DNA of 64,000 nucleotides from Cymodocea nodosa (lineage: Eukaryota > Streptophyta > Magnoliopsida > Alismatales > Cymodoceaceae): assembly GCA_036874045.1 (NCBI GenBank), contig CM072344.1:13116501-13180500 (forward strand), in the 5' to 3' direction. The position numbers were made by a program, and so were the translations under genes. The notes beneath the pieces are model-generated. The model saw nothing but the letters and a program-made list of their open reading frames with translations, had not been told where the DNA came from and searched no databases. This document shows, piece by piece, positions 12,132 through 24,498 of the stretch; within the stretch, counting starts at the first letter, position 1, and every line of letters starts with the position of its first letter.

Positions 12132-13638
12132 CTAAATCTACATCTGTATAACCAAGCACTTCAAGCTCATCTGCTTGATAAGTCAATTTATGGTGCAAAC
12201 TTCCTTTTATATATTTCAAAATTCTTTTGACAGCTTCCCAATGTTTTGTACCGGGATTACTTTGATACCTACTTACAATACTTACAACATATGCCAAGTC
12301 TGGTCTTGTACACAACATAACATACATCAAACTTCCAACCACTTGGGCATAAGGTGCTCTTAAAGGTTCCTTCCCTTTCCCAGGACATTGGTCCTTACTT
12401 AACTTTTTCCCTAAAATATAAGGTGTGGGAGCTGAGGAACAATTGTCCATTCCAAACCTTTTTAACACCATTTGTAGGTATCTTTCCTGATTTATACTTA
12501 ATGTTCTTGATTTTCGATCTCTTAAGATCTGAATTCCAAGAACATAGGATGCTTCCCCCATGTCCTTCATTTCAAATTTTCTACTAAGTTCTTCCTTTGT
12601 TTCATTCAACATGTCAGCATTATTTCCAGCAAGTAAAATGTCATCCACATACAAGGATAATATAATGAAGTTACTCCCACTATTCCTGACATATACACAG
12701 TAATCTAATCTGTTTGAAACAAATCCCATTGTGACAATTATATCATGAAACTTATGATACCATTGTCTAGATGCTTGTTTTAAACCATATATTGACTTCT
12801 TCAATTTGCACACTTTTTCCTCATGTCCTTCCACCTGAAATCCCTCAGGTTGTAACATGTAGATTTCTTCCTGCAGGTCTCCATTTAGAAATGCAGTTTT
12901 TACATCCATTTGATGTAATTCCAAATCTAAATGTGCAACTATAGCCAATATAATTCTTATTGATGCGAATTTAGCAACTGGAGAATATGTTTCATGAAAG
13001 TCAATTCCCGGTTTCTGTGTATAACCTTTAGCAACTAAACGGGCCTTATATTTTTCAATAGACCCATCAACCTTTAACTTTTTTTGGAATATCCACTTGC
13101 ACCCTATAGCTTTCCTTCCTTTAGGTAGATCACATAATTCCCACACATGATTCCATTTCATGGAATCAATCTCATCATTCATGGCATCCAACCATAAATC
13201 TTTTTCATGAGATTCGACGACATCCTTGTATGTCACGGGTTCCATGTGATTTTCCTCCATGTCTATCATTAAACAAGAAAGCTCACAGGAATACAAATGG
13301 TAGTCATCCATCCATGTTGGCTGATGTCTCATCCTTTTGTTGCTAATAGGTAAATCCAATTCTCTATCTTCTCCATTTCTATTGTTCTCTTCAATTCCAT
13401 TTATAGGCTCATTTTGGATTTCTCCCATGATTTCCATGGGTTCACGATTGTTTTCATCAGCAATTTCTATAGGTTCATCTATATTTTCAATGTTTCCTTC
13501 TTCTTCAACTCTAGGGTCATTTTCCAGGATATTATTGAAATAGTCATCATTCACCACAAATGGTGGCTCATGTTCCTTTCCTATTTCTTCCTTTTCATTT
13601 AGATTTTCTAGGAAAGTGGCATCCCTATATTCAATAAT
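12058..13638 (-). pseudogene. Copia reverse transcriptase region
   Basis: Continues the polyprotein frame after the TGA at 13639-13641; the longest open run starts at 13557. RT motifs in order: [66 protein letters not shown], and the catalytic [13 protein letters not shown]. The RT-RNase H linker follows ([20 protein letters not shown]). The frame is lost near 12115-12131 at [13 protein letters not shown], consistent with one missing base; RNase H continues in the next frame. Confidence 0.93.
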
Positions 13639-14850
13639 TCACTTTTCTTTACTATAGAACCTATAACCAAAAGAATTTTCACAATAGCCTATAAACCTAC
13701 ATTTAAGAGTCTTTGATTTTAACTTATCCCTTAATTGTTTAGGAATAAGTACATGGGCTATAGATCCCCATTTTCTTAAATGATATAAATTGGACTTAGT
13801 TCCGGTCCATAATTCATAAGGTATGTTAGGTACAGACTTGGAGGGTATTCTATTTAATACATAATTTGCTGTGATCAATGCTTCTCCCCAAAAAACTTTG
13901 GAGAGACCTGAATGTGAAAACATGCACCTAACAGAATTCATAAGAGTTTTGTTCTTTCTTTCCGCCACATCATTTTGTTGTGGTGTATAAGGCATTGTAG
14001 TTTGTCTTTTAATTCCATGCATTTCACAAAACAATTTAAATTCATTAGAATTATATTCCCCTCCCCTATCTGACCTTAACATCTTAATCCTTCTTCCAAG
14101 CTGTTTTTCTACTTCCAACTTGTATTTCTTAAAACAATTCAATACTTGACTTTTATGACTTATTAGATAAATGTAAGCATATCTTGAAAAATCATCTATA
14201 AAAGTTACAAAATATTCTTTGTCATCATGAGTTTTAATACTTAATGGACCACACACATCAGAATGAATCAACCCCAATAATTCAACTGATCTATATCCCT
14301 TACCAAAAGATTTCTTAGTCATTTTCCCAACTAAGCAACGTTGACATTTATTTAATTCCATGTCTTTAATTTCAGGCAACATGTTTAATTTTATCAATTG
14401 TTGTATTTTAGATTTATTAATATATACTAACCTTAAATACCACAAATCAATATCAGATAAACAACACTCAACATAATCAGAAACTATTTCATTTATTTCA
14501 TTAGCAATGACAGAAAGTTTAAACAAATCATGTTCAGGTACAAAAATTCCCATAGCAAAGATCTTTTTGTCTTTTCCTATGGATACACGTTTATTGTAAA
14601 ATCGAACTTCCAAATTATTCTTCAAAAGAGTGCCTATGGATATTAAATTTCGCCTCATGCCAGGTGCATAGAGGACGTCTTTCAAGATCATAATGCTGTC
14701 TCCCAAGTCCAAACGATATGTGCCAATACCTTCCACATCTAAATAAGTATTGTTTCCCATATAGATGCATTGTTGTCCATGACTCAACTCTTTAAATGAG
14801 TCAAGTCCCTTTTTCATTTTGGCAATGTGCCTTGTGGCACCAGAATCAAC
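13639..14850 (-). pseudogene. Copia protease and integrase region
   Basis: In frame with gag after its stop. Protease begins WVDSGATRHIAK (about 14850-14815), where D-S-G is the catalytic triplet. A GAG-pre-integrase segment with a zinc-binding C..C pair (NKCQRCLVGKMTKKSF) precedes the integrase core: first Asp in LIHSDVCGPLS, second in RSDRGGEYNS, Glu after TPQQNDVAERKN. It then reaches the connector RFIGYCENSFGYRFYSKEK, where an in-frame TGA ends the run (13639-13641). The frame continues into the RT region. Confidence 0.92.
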
Positions 14851-14853
14851 CCA

Positions 14854-15744
14854 TCATTCGTTTGAACTAGGGACTACAACATTATTGCATTCCACAACTC
14901 CCACAAAGGCTCTTTTGTTCTTTATGTTCGACTCCGAGGTTCCACCTTTATTTCCATCCCTGTTGGGACAATGTGCCCTAAAATGACCAAATTGGCCACA
15001 AGCATGGCAAGATCCTCGTGCTTTCTTTCCACATGCTTGATTTTGTTTGAAGTTGTTCTTGTTTGGTCCATTTCTTGTTTTGTTGCCTTTTTCAAATCTC
15101 TGCTTTTGAAATATGGCATTGGCTTCTTCCAAATGAGATTCATGTTGCCTCCGACTGACTATTATTTCCTGTTCAATACCCAACCTAGCTGGCAATTTAG
15201 ATAATTGTAGTGGGGTAGACCTAAGAGATGTGGTAACCATATCATAACTGTGTGGCAAACTATTCAATATGGTTGCTATTTGCAATTTTTCTGGTATAGG
15301 AGTTCCTACAGTAGTTAAGTCTTTAGCCATTACCATCATATTATTTACATGTTCCACTACACTTTCTTCCTCTAGCATCCTGCAAGAGTTATATTTCTGA
15401 AGGAGCAACTGTGTGTTCATTTCAGTTGCTTTATTATATTTTTCTTTCAAAGCATTCCATAGTGTATAAGCATTAGTATATGTTTCACAGCATTTTACAA
15501 GACAATCTTCCATGAACATGAACATTAAATTTTTCGCCTTTTTATCATCTTTCCTCCATTGATTTACTCTTTTTATTTCCACTTCAGAAGCATTTTCACT
15601 TATTTCCGGAGGATGCGAACCTATTACATGTTCAATATCTTCATATTCTAATGTTTGATATATTTTCCGATACCACATCTCATAATTTACCCCATTTAAT
15701 TTATCCATCCTTGCCAACTCAGTTGTAAACATCTTCGAAGCCAT
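14854..15744 (-). pseudogene. Copia gag (nucleocapsid) region
   Basis: Starts MASKMFTTELARMDKLNGVN. It carries the Copia-type gag domain (YEMWYRKIYQTLEY near residue 22; LWNALKEKYN near 97; LLLQKYNSCRMLEEESVVEH) and a CCHC zinc knuckle, CHACGQFGHFRAHC, near residue 246. It packages element RNA in virus-like particles in this family. 296 residues to an in-frame TGA at 14851-14853; the frame continues straight into protease. A TGG-to-TGA change is likely because protease is normally preceded by tryptophan here. Confidence 0.9.
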
Positions 15745-16255
15745 ACTTATATCTATAATCGAAATTACTTTCCAATTTCAATAAATAATTACCTTATGAA
15801 CAAAAATGCAAATATTAAATTTAAAATTTCAAAAATTCCGAAAACTATTTGAATTCAAATTACAAAATTCAAAAATCAAATTTAAATTTCAAAATTTCAA
15901 TTTTCAAAAATATTTAAATTTCCAAATTCAAATTCAAATTACAAATATTATTCAATATAATATAATATAATATAATATTTTATCAAAAGGGGGAGATTTC
16001 GATTATCTCTAACCAAATCGCCCGAGGGCGGAAGACCGACGATCCGGGTGCACGCAAGCAGGGGTATGCGGCAGCATGGTGGGGGGTGTGCACGTGGGCT
16101 GCGGAGGTGCGCGCAGGCTATGGAGGTGCGCGCGCAGGCTGCGGAGGTGCGCGCGCAGAGGAGCACGCACGAGCAGCAGGACCGGCGTACGCGCGGGCGG
16201 CGAGACTGGTGGACGCGCGGGCGGTGGGACTGGTGGACGTGAGGGCGGCGGGATT
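15745..16255 (-). other. Copia leader with GC-rich tandem repeats
   Basis: Between gag and the primer site. 15745-15985 is extremely AT-rich, with repeated AATTTCAAA-type words. 16020-16255 is very GC-rich and built of two short tandem repeats: about 20-bp units of the GGAGGTGCGCGCGCAGGCTG type (16098-16160) and about 22-bp units of the GGGCGGCGAGACTGGTGGAC type (16193-16255). The proline/alanine-rich ORFs here look like by-products of composition. Confidence 0.7.
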
Positions 16256-16268
16256 GGCTTTGATACCA
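16256..16268 (-). other. Copia primer binding site (initiator-Met tRNA)
   Basis: Minus-strand TGGTATCAAAGCC, one base after the 5' LTR, differs by one base from the usual TGGTATCAGAGCC complement of the initiator-Met tRNA 3' end. Confidence 0.9.
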
Positions 16269-16269
16269 C

Positions 16270-16441
16270 TGTTGGACTGCACATTTTGGGGGCTCCGATG
16301 GTGGATTATTCCAGGTGATAAATACTTTGTGTTATTCACCTCTATTTATAGCATTTGGAGGATAATAACCTCCACCATCTCCGCCCCTAACCTCCACTTG
16401 AATTTGAATTTGAAACTTGGTCTTTTTGACCAATTCCAACA
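16270..16441 (-). repeat. Copia 5' LTR, 172 bp
   Basis: Partner of 11388-11579 with the same ends. Carries a TATTTATAG motif that could be the core promoter region. Confidence 0.95.
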
Positions 16442-16446
16442 TTAAG
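16442..16446. repeat. Target site duplication TTAAG (right)
   Basis: Identical to 11383-11387. Confidence 0.9.
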
Positions 16447-16930
16447 CACCTTCACATGTAAAGTTTAAGATCACTTGCACCATTTTGGAAAATCCCATAT
16501 GACAATTAGATAAAATACTAACTAATTTTCTTGCAATAAGAGATATTTGCTTATGAGATCTTAGCATTTTTGTTTTGGTTGATGATGTAAGTACATAATT
16601 ATGCTCCATAATAAATTTTGAAATTACTCAAACTCCATTTGAATTACGAATTACATATAGCATTGTTAGACAACCTTTGTGTATATCTACTTTTCTAAGT
16701 ACTTAATCTAAGTAACGGTAATCTTTCATATCTTTTACTCTTTGTTTATAACGAACATAATTATGTGTAATGATCTCATCATTACTTTTGGATTTTCTTT
16801 GCCAATCCATCTTAACTAAGAATACTTTGGTCCTAACATACACATTGTAATGTATATATACATCATTTTCAATTGAAAATTCCATACCAATGTGTGAGCT
16901 TCTAAAATGTTCAACATTGGTATTCATTTA
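16447..16930 (-). pseudogene. FAR1/MULE transposase fossil: FAR1 DNA-binding domain
   Basis: Upstream half of the same fossil. The open piece 16927-16703 reads HIGMEFSIENDVYIHYNVYV then RKSKSNDEIITHNYVRYKQ, the classic FAR1 domain start. Minus-strand translation continues with CLTMLYVIRNSNGV, FIMEHNYVLTSSTKTKMLRS and a LSNCHMGFSKMVQVI stretch, up to the Copia insertion site. The order and spacing match FAR1 proteins; the rest of the protein resumes at 11382. Confidence 0.88.
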
Positions 16931-18776
16931 TTTTGTATCCTTTTTAATGTTGTTAACTCATGTTGCATTTTCTTCATTTTCAATGTTACAATCATTGGTC
17001 GCAATATTAACATAACTTTACATACATTGATATAATTAACTTTTGTTATTCAATAAGAGTTTTATATTGATAGATAATTTCAATAAAAACACACCTCTAC
17101 TTTATCTAAGCCAATGCTAAGAAGATAATATTATGACCATTCTTTTGACATACACTGCTTTCTTTCAAAATTTGTTTCCATCTTACAAATTTGAAAAAGA
17201 TGAAAATAGATCAAAATCCAAGATGAATAGATGAACGAGGGGTGCATCTTATGATGGTACACCTATTTTAGTTGTGTGAAGTCATCTTATGGACAGTAAA
17301 AAATAGATTTCAAAATGGGTTTTTTGCTTTCGAATTTTGTTATCCTCTTCAATTTGATGGGAAACTCTCTCCTTTTTGACGTATCTATGTAGGTAAAAAG
17401 ACAATTCTCTACAAAGAAAACATGTGTATAGGTCAAAAAGTTTTAAGAATTGATAAAAAAATTGTTCCTTGAATATAGTCATCATAGTAGAACGTGAATC
17501 AGATAAAAGTTATAAATTCTTAAATAGACAAAAAGGAAATCAAATTTATATTAGGAGCAAGCACATAATGACCATTGGTTTGGAAATTCAACTTTAGGTC
17601 CAAAAAATAAACTAATACAACTACAAGTAAGGTCACTAAATATTCCTAAACATTCAAGTTTACACCTTAATCTATCACAAAACTTTTAGGAAAAACCATT
17701 TCAAACTTAAACTTACCAACTGAATTAATTCTAAAAAAACACAAAAGCTTAACTACACTACATATTTGGAGAATGGAAAGAACAATAAGAAACAACTCTC
17801 ACTAGTCTGAAGTTTTATTTACTACAAATTAGAACTCATGTGTAACATTAAAATTATAGAGTAAATTGATGATAATACCTCCATCATCAAGATTCTCGTC
17901 CTTCTCCAAGAGGGAGTGTGGCGAACAACCTTTGCATATCTTAAAGCTACTCCTGTCACAGTTCGATCTCATTTCATCTGGGGGAAGTGGAACACCACTT
18001 GTTCTTCTTTTTCCACACCATTGTCGTAGTCCAATCCCTTCTAAGGGGAGAGTGCAGTGGGCAATGGGCGTCTTAGTTTGAGAGCTCACCATAGATCGGT
18101 CCCTTCCAGGAGAGTGTGCGGCAGCATGACTCTCTACTTTTTTTTCTTAGTTGAGAGCTCTCACCTTGTCTGTTTATTTTTCTCTCTCTCTTGTTGTCTT
18201 GCGGAAACACACGACGACGAATGTAGGAGGCTTTCTAGCTTTTCCCTTAGCATAATTGTTCGTCAAAGAATTTTCTTCATTTGCTGTAGTTGTTGTCTGA
18301 AGAGCGGGTGTGCATGCATGCTGAATTTTTCGAAGGTAGGGGCCTTTCCTGAAGTCGTACGTAGCTTTTTCATAACCTTCCGACGGAGTGGCAAGAGCGG
18401 GCTCGTCATGGAAAATAATACAGGAAATGTGAGATCTTGCGTTTCTTGAAGTTTTGATATGTATTTATTTTGTTGTGTTTTGTATGATTTTGTTATCATT
18501 TCATTTCATTCATTTTTCGTTACATAGTATTTTTGTTTCCTTTTTTTTGTTTTGTTTGGCATGTCTCATTTTATATTTAATTTAGACTTTACTTTAGACA
18601 TTTAATCTTTCTATTTAAAATATCTAACTTCATTTTAGGTATTATTTTCGTTCATTAATGTTGTCATTATTATTATTTTTCTTCAATTTTTTATTTTCAT
18701 TTTTTTTTTTTTTGCCATCAACATTTGTAGGCATTCTTTTCCACTTATCTAAGAAAATGATTCAATATCTTGTTTA
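16931..18776. other. Upstream of the FAR1 fossil, no gene recognised
   Basis: AT-rich except for a GC-richer island at about 17880-18440. Short ORFs occur in several frames there, with no family similarity I recognise. The island could be 5' flank or terminal sequence of the former FAR1/MULE element; that is speculation. Confidence 0.35.
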
Positions 18777-19660
18777 AGGATAAAATTCCATAAAAGACTT
18801 ACCATGAAAGAATCATCTAAGAGATTTATTAGATGAAAGATGATACGACATCCCATTTTGGGATAAGATTCCATGGAAGACTTACCATGAAAGAATCATA
18901 AAGATTTATAGAATGAAAAATGATATGACATCTTGTTTTAGGATAAATTTGCATGGAATACTTGCCATGGAAGAATCATTCAAAAGATTTATCAAATGAA
19001 AAATGATATGATAATCCGTCTTGAGATAAAATTCAATAAAGGATTCACTATGGAAGAATAATTTGAAGGATTTATTGGATGAAAGGTGATATAATATCCT
19101 ATCTTGGGATAAAATTCTATGGAGAACTTACCATCAAAAAACTATCTAAAGGATTTATTGGATGAAAAATGATATGATATCTTGTCTTGGGATAAAATTT
19201 CATAGAGGACTCACCCTGGAAGAACCATCCGAAGGATATATTAAATGAAAAATGATATAATATCCCATTTTGAGATAAAATTTCATGGAGGACTACCATA
19301 GAAGAATCATCTAAAGGATGGATATATCAGATGAAAAATGATATAATATCTCATCTTGGGATAAAATTCTATGTAGCTGAAGGATGTATTGGATGAAAAA
19401 TGATATAATATCTCATCATGGGATAAAATTCTACAGAAAACTCACCAAGGAAAAACTATCCAAAGGATGTATTAGATGCAAAATGATATGATATCTTATC
19501 TTGAGATAAAATTCTATGGAAGACTCATCATAGAAGAACCATTCGAAGGATGTATTATATGAAAAATGATATGATATCCCATCTTAGGATAAAATTTCAT
19601 GGAAGATTCACCATGGAAGAACCATCTGACAAACGTATTGGATGAAAAATCATATGAAAG
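18777..19660 (+). repeat. Tandem array of about 83-bp units
   Basis: About eleven imperfect units. Each contains GGATAAAATT, a (T/C)CATGGA(A/G)GACT block, ACCATGGAAGAA, a (A/G)AAGGATGTATT block, and GATGAAAAATGATAT. One unit near 19365-19425 lacks about 20 bases. Units differ by several bases each, so the array is old. Short minus-strand ORFs in it are artefacts of the repeat. Confidence 0.92.
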
Positions 19661-20937
19661 AACCCTTTGAAAAACCTTATTAGGGGAAAACTATTCAAAG
19701 GATTCATTAGACAGCAAGGTCCATGAAAGATTCATCATGGAAAAAGTTTTTAGAAATTTGAGAAAATTCGACAACTCTACCAGAACTTCTGACTGATAAT
19801 CACCATTACTCTGATGACGTCTTTGAAGAACTAGATGGTGTCGACTTAACTATTCGATACATAGTTTTGAAAGCACAGGCAATCATTTGAAAGTTGTCAT
19901 GTCAATCATGTAGGTTATGTTCTTGAGTGCCCAATATCGATAACTTTTCCTTTAAAAGAGTGATCGAGGTATTTTACTTCATTGCTTTAAAAGAGTGATA
20001 AAGTAAAAGGAAACCCTCATTCCACTATTCATTCTCCATCTCCTGCCAATAATAGGAGAGTGGTTGCATAGTTTCCCAATGTAATGACGAAGAAGAACCA
20101 TGCAAGTCATAGAGCTTAGTAACGAAGGACATGGATGAGGTAGGGTAGATAGAGCCGGATGTGGGTGTAGTGGTTGAACTACTTATGTAGAATGGTGGTT
20201 CCGTTGGTAGAAACCACATATGTACAGATGACTTTTAGGAGACATCGTCAAGAAGTGCTAGATCTAGGTGCTTCTAAGGCTGAGTTATAGCTAGAAGCTA
20301 AAACTTGGTATCGAGATTACTAAGTAAGGGACGTCACGTAAGATAGACTAGAAGAAGAAAGAGTCAAGAGAGAACAAGAAATCAAGCTTCAAGAAGAATG
20401 CCTTGAGATTTAGGTGGCTATAGAATCCATAAGAAGAGAAGAGAGAGAGAGAGGCTCGTTGGGACTAAGAACTAAATGAGATGCTTGTTAACTTGAGTTT
20501 TGACTCCAATGAAGGAGAATATATTCCTTAGCTTGTGAGGAGATGATGGAATGTTACAAGTCCTCCAAACATGAAAATTATTCCGTAGGATATATTCCTT
20601 AGCTTGTTGTCATCGTAAAAATTATATTTTATTAGATTTATATTTTGTTACTTTCTATTTTATTTTTAATTGTACATAACCACCCATTATTGACTTTTTG
20701 TAATTTTCTTCCTTCACTTTTTGTAACTTTCTAAAACTTTCTTTCTATTCATTTCCAATACTTTTTACGTGCACAGATAGACCTTAAAGGATCTCCTCAA
20801 TTAGATGATAGGTTCACTCTTCTCTTCCTGTCCTTTAGGATTCCCTATTTATCTCTCTTTGACATTTTCAGAACTAATGTCATCAAGTTCTACACTTACC
20901 TCATCTTGAGCTTCTTTAGAATTGCCACCTAATTGTA
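19661..20937. other. Unassigned DNA between tandem array and hAT element
   Basis: 20290-20480 on the plus strand shows a charged coiled-coil-like run (REQEIKLQEECLEI, SIRREERERG) with stops; probably a decayed coding fragment of unknown family. Nothing else recognised. Confidence 0.3.
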
Positions 20938-21109
20938 TAGGTGTCAATGGGTCAGGTTGGGTTGGGTTAGCCCAAAAAGTAGAAGCACGTTCAGGCTACA
21001 GGTTGGGATAACTCATGGGCCAAACTACGTGCCTCATATATATATATATATTTAAATTTTTTTATATATTTTTTAAATTTCAATTTGATCAAAGTTTTTT
21101 TATTTTTTA

Positions 21110-21510
21110 TATATTTTTTTAAACTTTGGTCTAACCAAAGTTATACTTTAGTCTTATCAAAGTTTTTGATTATATATATATATATATTTTAAACTTCAAT
21201 TGAACTAAAGTTCAACTTTGGTCTAACCAAAATTTTTCATTTTTTATATATTTTTTTAAAACTTCAATTGAACTAAATTCAGTTTGACCAAAGTTTTTGA
21301 TTATATATATATATATTTAAACTTTGGTCTAACCAAAGTTATACTTTAGTCTTATCAAAGTTTTGATTATATATATATATATTTTAAACTTCAATTGAAC
21401 TAAAGTTCAACTTTGGTCTAACCAAAATTTTTCATTTTTTATATATATTTTTAAAACTTCAATCGAACTAAATTCAGTTTGACCAAAGTTTTTGATTATA
21501 TATATATATA
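21110..21510. repeat. Imperfect tandem duplication in the hAT 3' region
   Basis: A segment of about 190 bases with TTGGTCTAACCAAAGTTATA, an (AT)n run and AACTTCAATTGAACTAAA occurs twice in a row, at about 21121-21310 and 21313-21505. Non-coding, just inside the left hAT end. Confidence 0.85.
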
Positions 21511-21984
21511 TTTAAACTTTGATTGGATTGAAGTTTTTGTTTCGATCAAATCGATGTTTTTATATTAAATATATTTTTATTATATTTATTTGTTATAATT
21601 TTATATTAAAATAAAAAAATGCAAAGTTATTCATCATTCAAATTGTGCAACTTTCAAAGTTTGCAAATTGCAACGTTCAAATTTATTTAGCCTTTTGCCT
21701 TCAACATTTGAATTTTGCAGCGTTGAGATTTTATTTATAAAGGAATAAAATATTTTATTTATAAATACATGAACTCATTAACATTAAGATTAAGACATCA
21801 TCAACTCATCATTTATCGATATATTCAAACACAAGTCATAAAGTTAAAATAATTATTTTATTTTTGAATTGAAATTAAAAATACATTATTTTTGTAATTA
21901 CATCAAATATTTTTACCTTCAATGTACATAATTATATTCAAATATTTAAATTTACAAATACATTAGTGAAGTCATATTGTTGTT

Positions 21985-22378
21985 GTTATCCATGAATATG
22001 AGTAAACTCCTAATCTTTAATATACATTAATGCTTCTAAAATATTATTTTTTAATATTGCTCTTCTATTGTCTAATATATTACCACTAATACTAAATGTC
22101 TATTCACATGCTAGAAGTTGAAATTGTTAGTAAATCTTTAGCCATTAATGATAAAATAGGAAATATGTGTTTTTGTGTTTTTATCAATTTATTACATCAA
22201 AATCTAGAAAATTAGAATTATCTCTTATTAAATAGCTATGATTAGTATTATTAAAATTAATTAATCCTTATCTATTTGTTGTGCTGAAATCACTATAATC
22301 ATCAACAAATATACTATAATCAAATGTTGATGATGATGATGATGGTTGTGAAAAATAGGGTGTACTTTGTGTTTGTTG
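21985..22378 (-). pseudogene. hAT transposase, C-terminal dimerisation domain
   Basis: Resumes after the LTR at 22384-24493. Translation gives HIFPILSLMAKDLLTISTS, then (one frame change) FSISGNILDNRRAILKN and EALMYIKD, the C-terminal hAT dimerisation signature (FPILS..A.D.L..P.S...SE..FS..G). Order and spacing support one original gene with 27060-28061 and 24499-25037. Confidence 0.88.
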
Positions 22379-22383
22379 TGATC

Positions 22384-24493
22384 TGTTTGAGTTTTCTCAA
22401 CACTACACCAGAATATCTGATTAGATCTCCAATAACGTACCAGAAAAACTTGGATTTATTACTTTTATTTTTACTTAGTTAATTTATCTTTATGCCTATT
22501 CTTTTCTTTAAGAAGTAAACAAACAACTTTTAATACAATTTAGATATTAATTCTAATTTGTACTTTAACTGCAAGTGCATAGTGTCTATTGTATCTGTGT
22601 GCAAGTACAAGTTGATCCCATAGGAAATTGCTTAAGAGTTTAGAACTATCCGTTTGTTAACAATCAAATTTATATCTTCAATAAGCCCTCCGTTGAATTA
22701 CAGTTAACTCAACAGACAAAGTTCGTTGAATTATGGCTAACTCAACGGACTAACCTCGTAGACTTAAGTTAACTCCACAAGCCTGTCTTTGCTTTTTAAT
22801 ACTGTTATTTACAGAGGAATTTAGCCAACCATTAGGCGATTCCACAGATTGTAAATAACATCAATTAAGCTCTTTAATGTTAGTAAACACTCGATTTATC
22901 ATTAAGCATACTAACATTCAGATAATTCACATAGTAACTATTAAAATCTTTAAGTCTTTTGAACGAACCAATTTCAGTAAACTGTAAAACTAAAACTAAC
23001 ATAAAACAATCACAACACTGATAAATATAACATTAATCACGATACAACACAAACAATACAACACTCAAATACAACATACAAACATAGATAAATTATTTTT
23101 GGTATTTTTGTTTTAATATGAACATGGAAATGGGCGAAATGTGAAATGTAAAGTAATCTCAATTGACAGTAAATACTTCCGTCACTACTTGCAATGCGAT
23201 TACACCACTGAAAATTAAACCACTTACAATTTTGTCTCCTCTCCCTATAGAATCACGAGTCTAGAATTGCAAGATGATCTCCTCTTCAGCATACAGACAT
23301 CAACCCGAAGCCAAGGCTAGAAGTTTTACGATCTCCTGAAATATGAGTCAGCGCTTGGTGAAAATGGCTTCCCTTCCCGCGACGCTATCACTCCTCACAG
23401 TGGTTGTCAGACATTGTGTTTGGCTCGGAATCGACTTGACATCAAGAAAGTATTCTCACAGACCTTCGATGGTTGGTGATTGTGGTGGTTATGGTGGTGG
23501 TAACGATGGTTGGTGTGGTACTTTGGAGAATTGCCGATACTGCCTGTAGAAAGCTCGGTGTTCCTCCTCTGTACACACTGGCCATCCATCGATCACACAC
23601 ACACTTTACTTTTTTTTCTTCTTTTCTTTTATATTTCTTTAGTAGTAACTGCTTCTGCTTGAATGGTCGGTTGGATTTCCTTCATTCATATCAATGACGA
23701 TGCTTTCTTCTCCTTACGCGATACGTGCAATCGTGGTTTTTCTTCCAACTGTCTTGTTTCTGCAACCGCTACAGTGGCATATTAGAAAATAAATAGTCCG
23801 TGGAGTTACAGATAACTCAACGGACTTTCTTCATTAATTTAACTATAAAACACGTGCATAAATTTAACTATCTGATGCTCAGGTGCATTTCGGATACTTA
23901 CAAACTTAACTATCCGATGCTCAGATGCATTTCAGATAGTTATAGATAACTCACCGAAAGTCCACTTAAGTCACTTTACTAGAACATGACACGTGTCCAC
24001 AGCTATTTTATAAATAAAAAGAGATTTCAGAGAGTTACACATATAACTATCCGATGCCCAACTACAATTTCGGATAGTTAGAGATAACTCACCGAAAGTT
24101 CACTTAAGTCATGCATTATGGTTTCGACATGTGTACTTCAGGAAATAATAAAATATTCTTTTAAAACATAACTATTCGGCAGTTTAAACATAACTATCTG
24201 ATACATGTTCAGTCTGTTAAACATAACTGTCTGAAATATGTTCGGTATGTTAAACATAACTGTCCGAAATATTAGAAAATTCGGATACTTAAGAATTTCA
24301 CAGCCTGCAACTTACCGACAGTTCAGAAATGTACTAAATTAACATTAATTCCCCAAAATTAAGTAGTAATTCTAATTAAAGCATATAACAGTGCAATTAT
24401 AACATAATGACTTAATTCTCATATGATAAGCTAAATATTATGCAATTAACCATCATTTAACCGTTAATAATATGCACTTTTTAATTCTAAACA
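22384..24493 (-). repeat. Solo LTR A of the Athila-like family
   Basis: 2,110 bp, reverse orientation (plus strand starts TGTTTGAGTTTTC, ends TTCTAAACA). Exact 5-bp duplication TGATC at 22379-22383 and 24494-24498. No internal Gypsy sequence is adjacent, so it is a solo LTR left by recombination. Carries the family's CCGTTGAGTTA and AACTATCCGA motifs. Confidence 0.93.
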
Positions 24494-24498
24494 TGATC

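Larger units (their letters stand above)
11388..16441 (-). mobile_element. Ty1/Copia LTR retrotransposon, nearly complete, defective
   Basis: Element of 5,054 bases with LTRs 16270-16441 (5') and 11388-11579 (3'), termini TGTTGG...CCAACA and 5-bp target duplications TTAAG at 11383-11387 and 16442-16446. It has a primer site, leader, gag, protease, integrase, RT, RNase H and polypurine tract in Copia order. Coding is interrupted by two in-frame TGA codons and one single-base frameshift, so it is not autonomous as it stands. Inserted in a FAR1/MULE fossil. Confidence 0.96.

Noticed and set aside
16009..16339. Pro/Ala/Arg-rich ORFs on both strands
   Set aside because: Overlapping frames in the GC-rich tandem repeats of the Copia leader and LTR; no start context or family.
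18057..18449. 130-codon plus-strand ORF as a gene
   Set aside because: No recognised domain, no consistent codon pattern, and overlapping minus-strand ORFs of similar quality.
18777..19660. CRISPR-like array
   Set aside because: Units are contiguous and diverged, without unique spacers; this is a tandem repeat in a plant genome.
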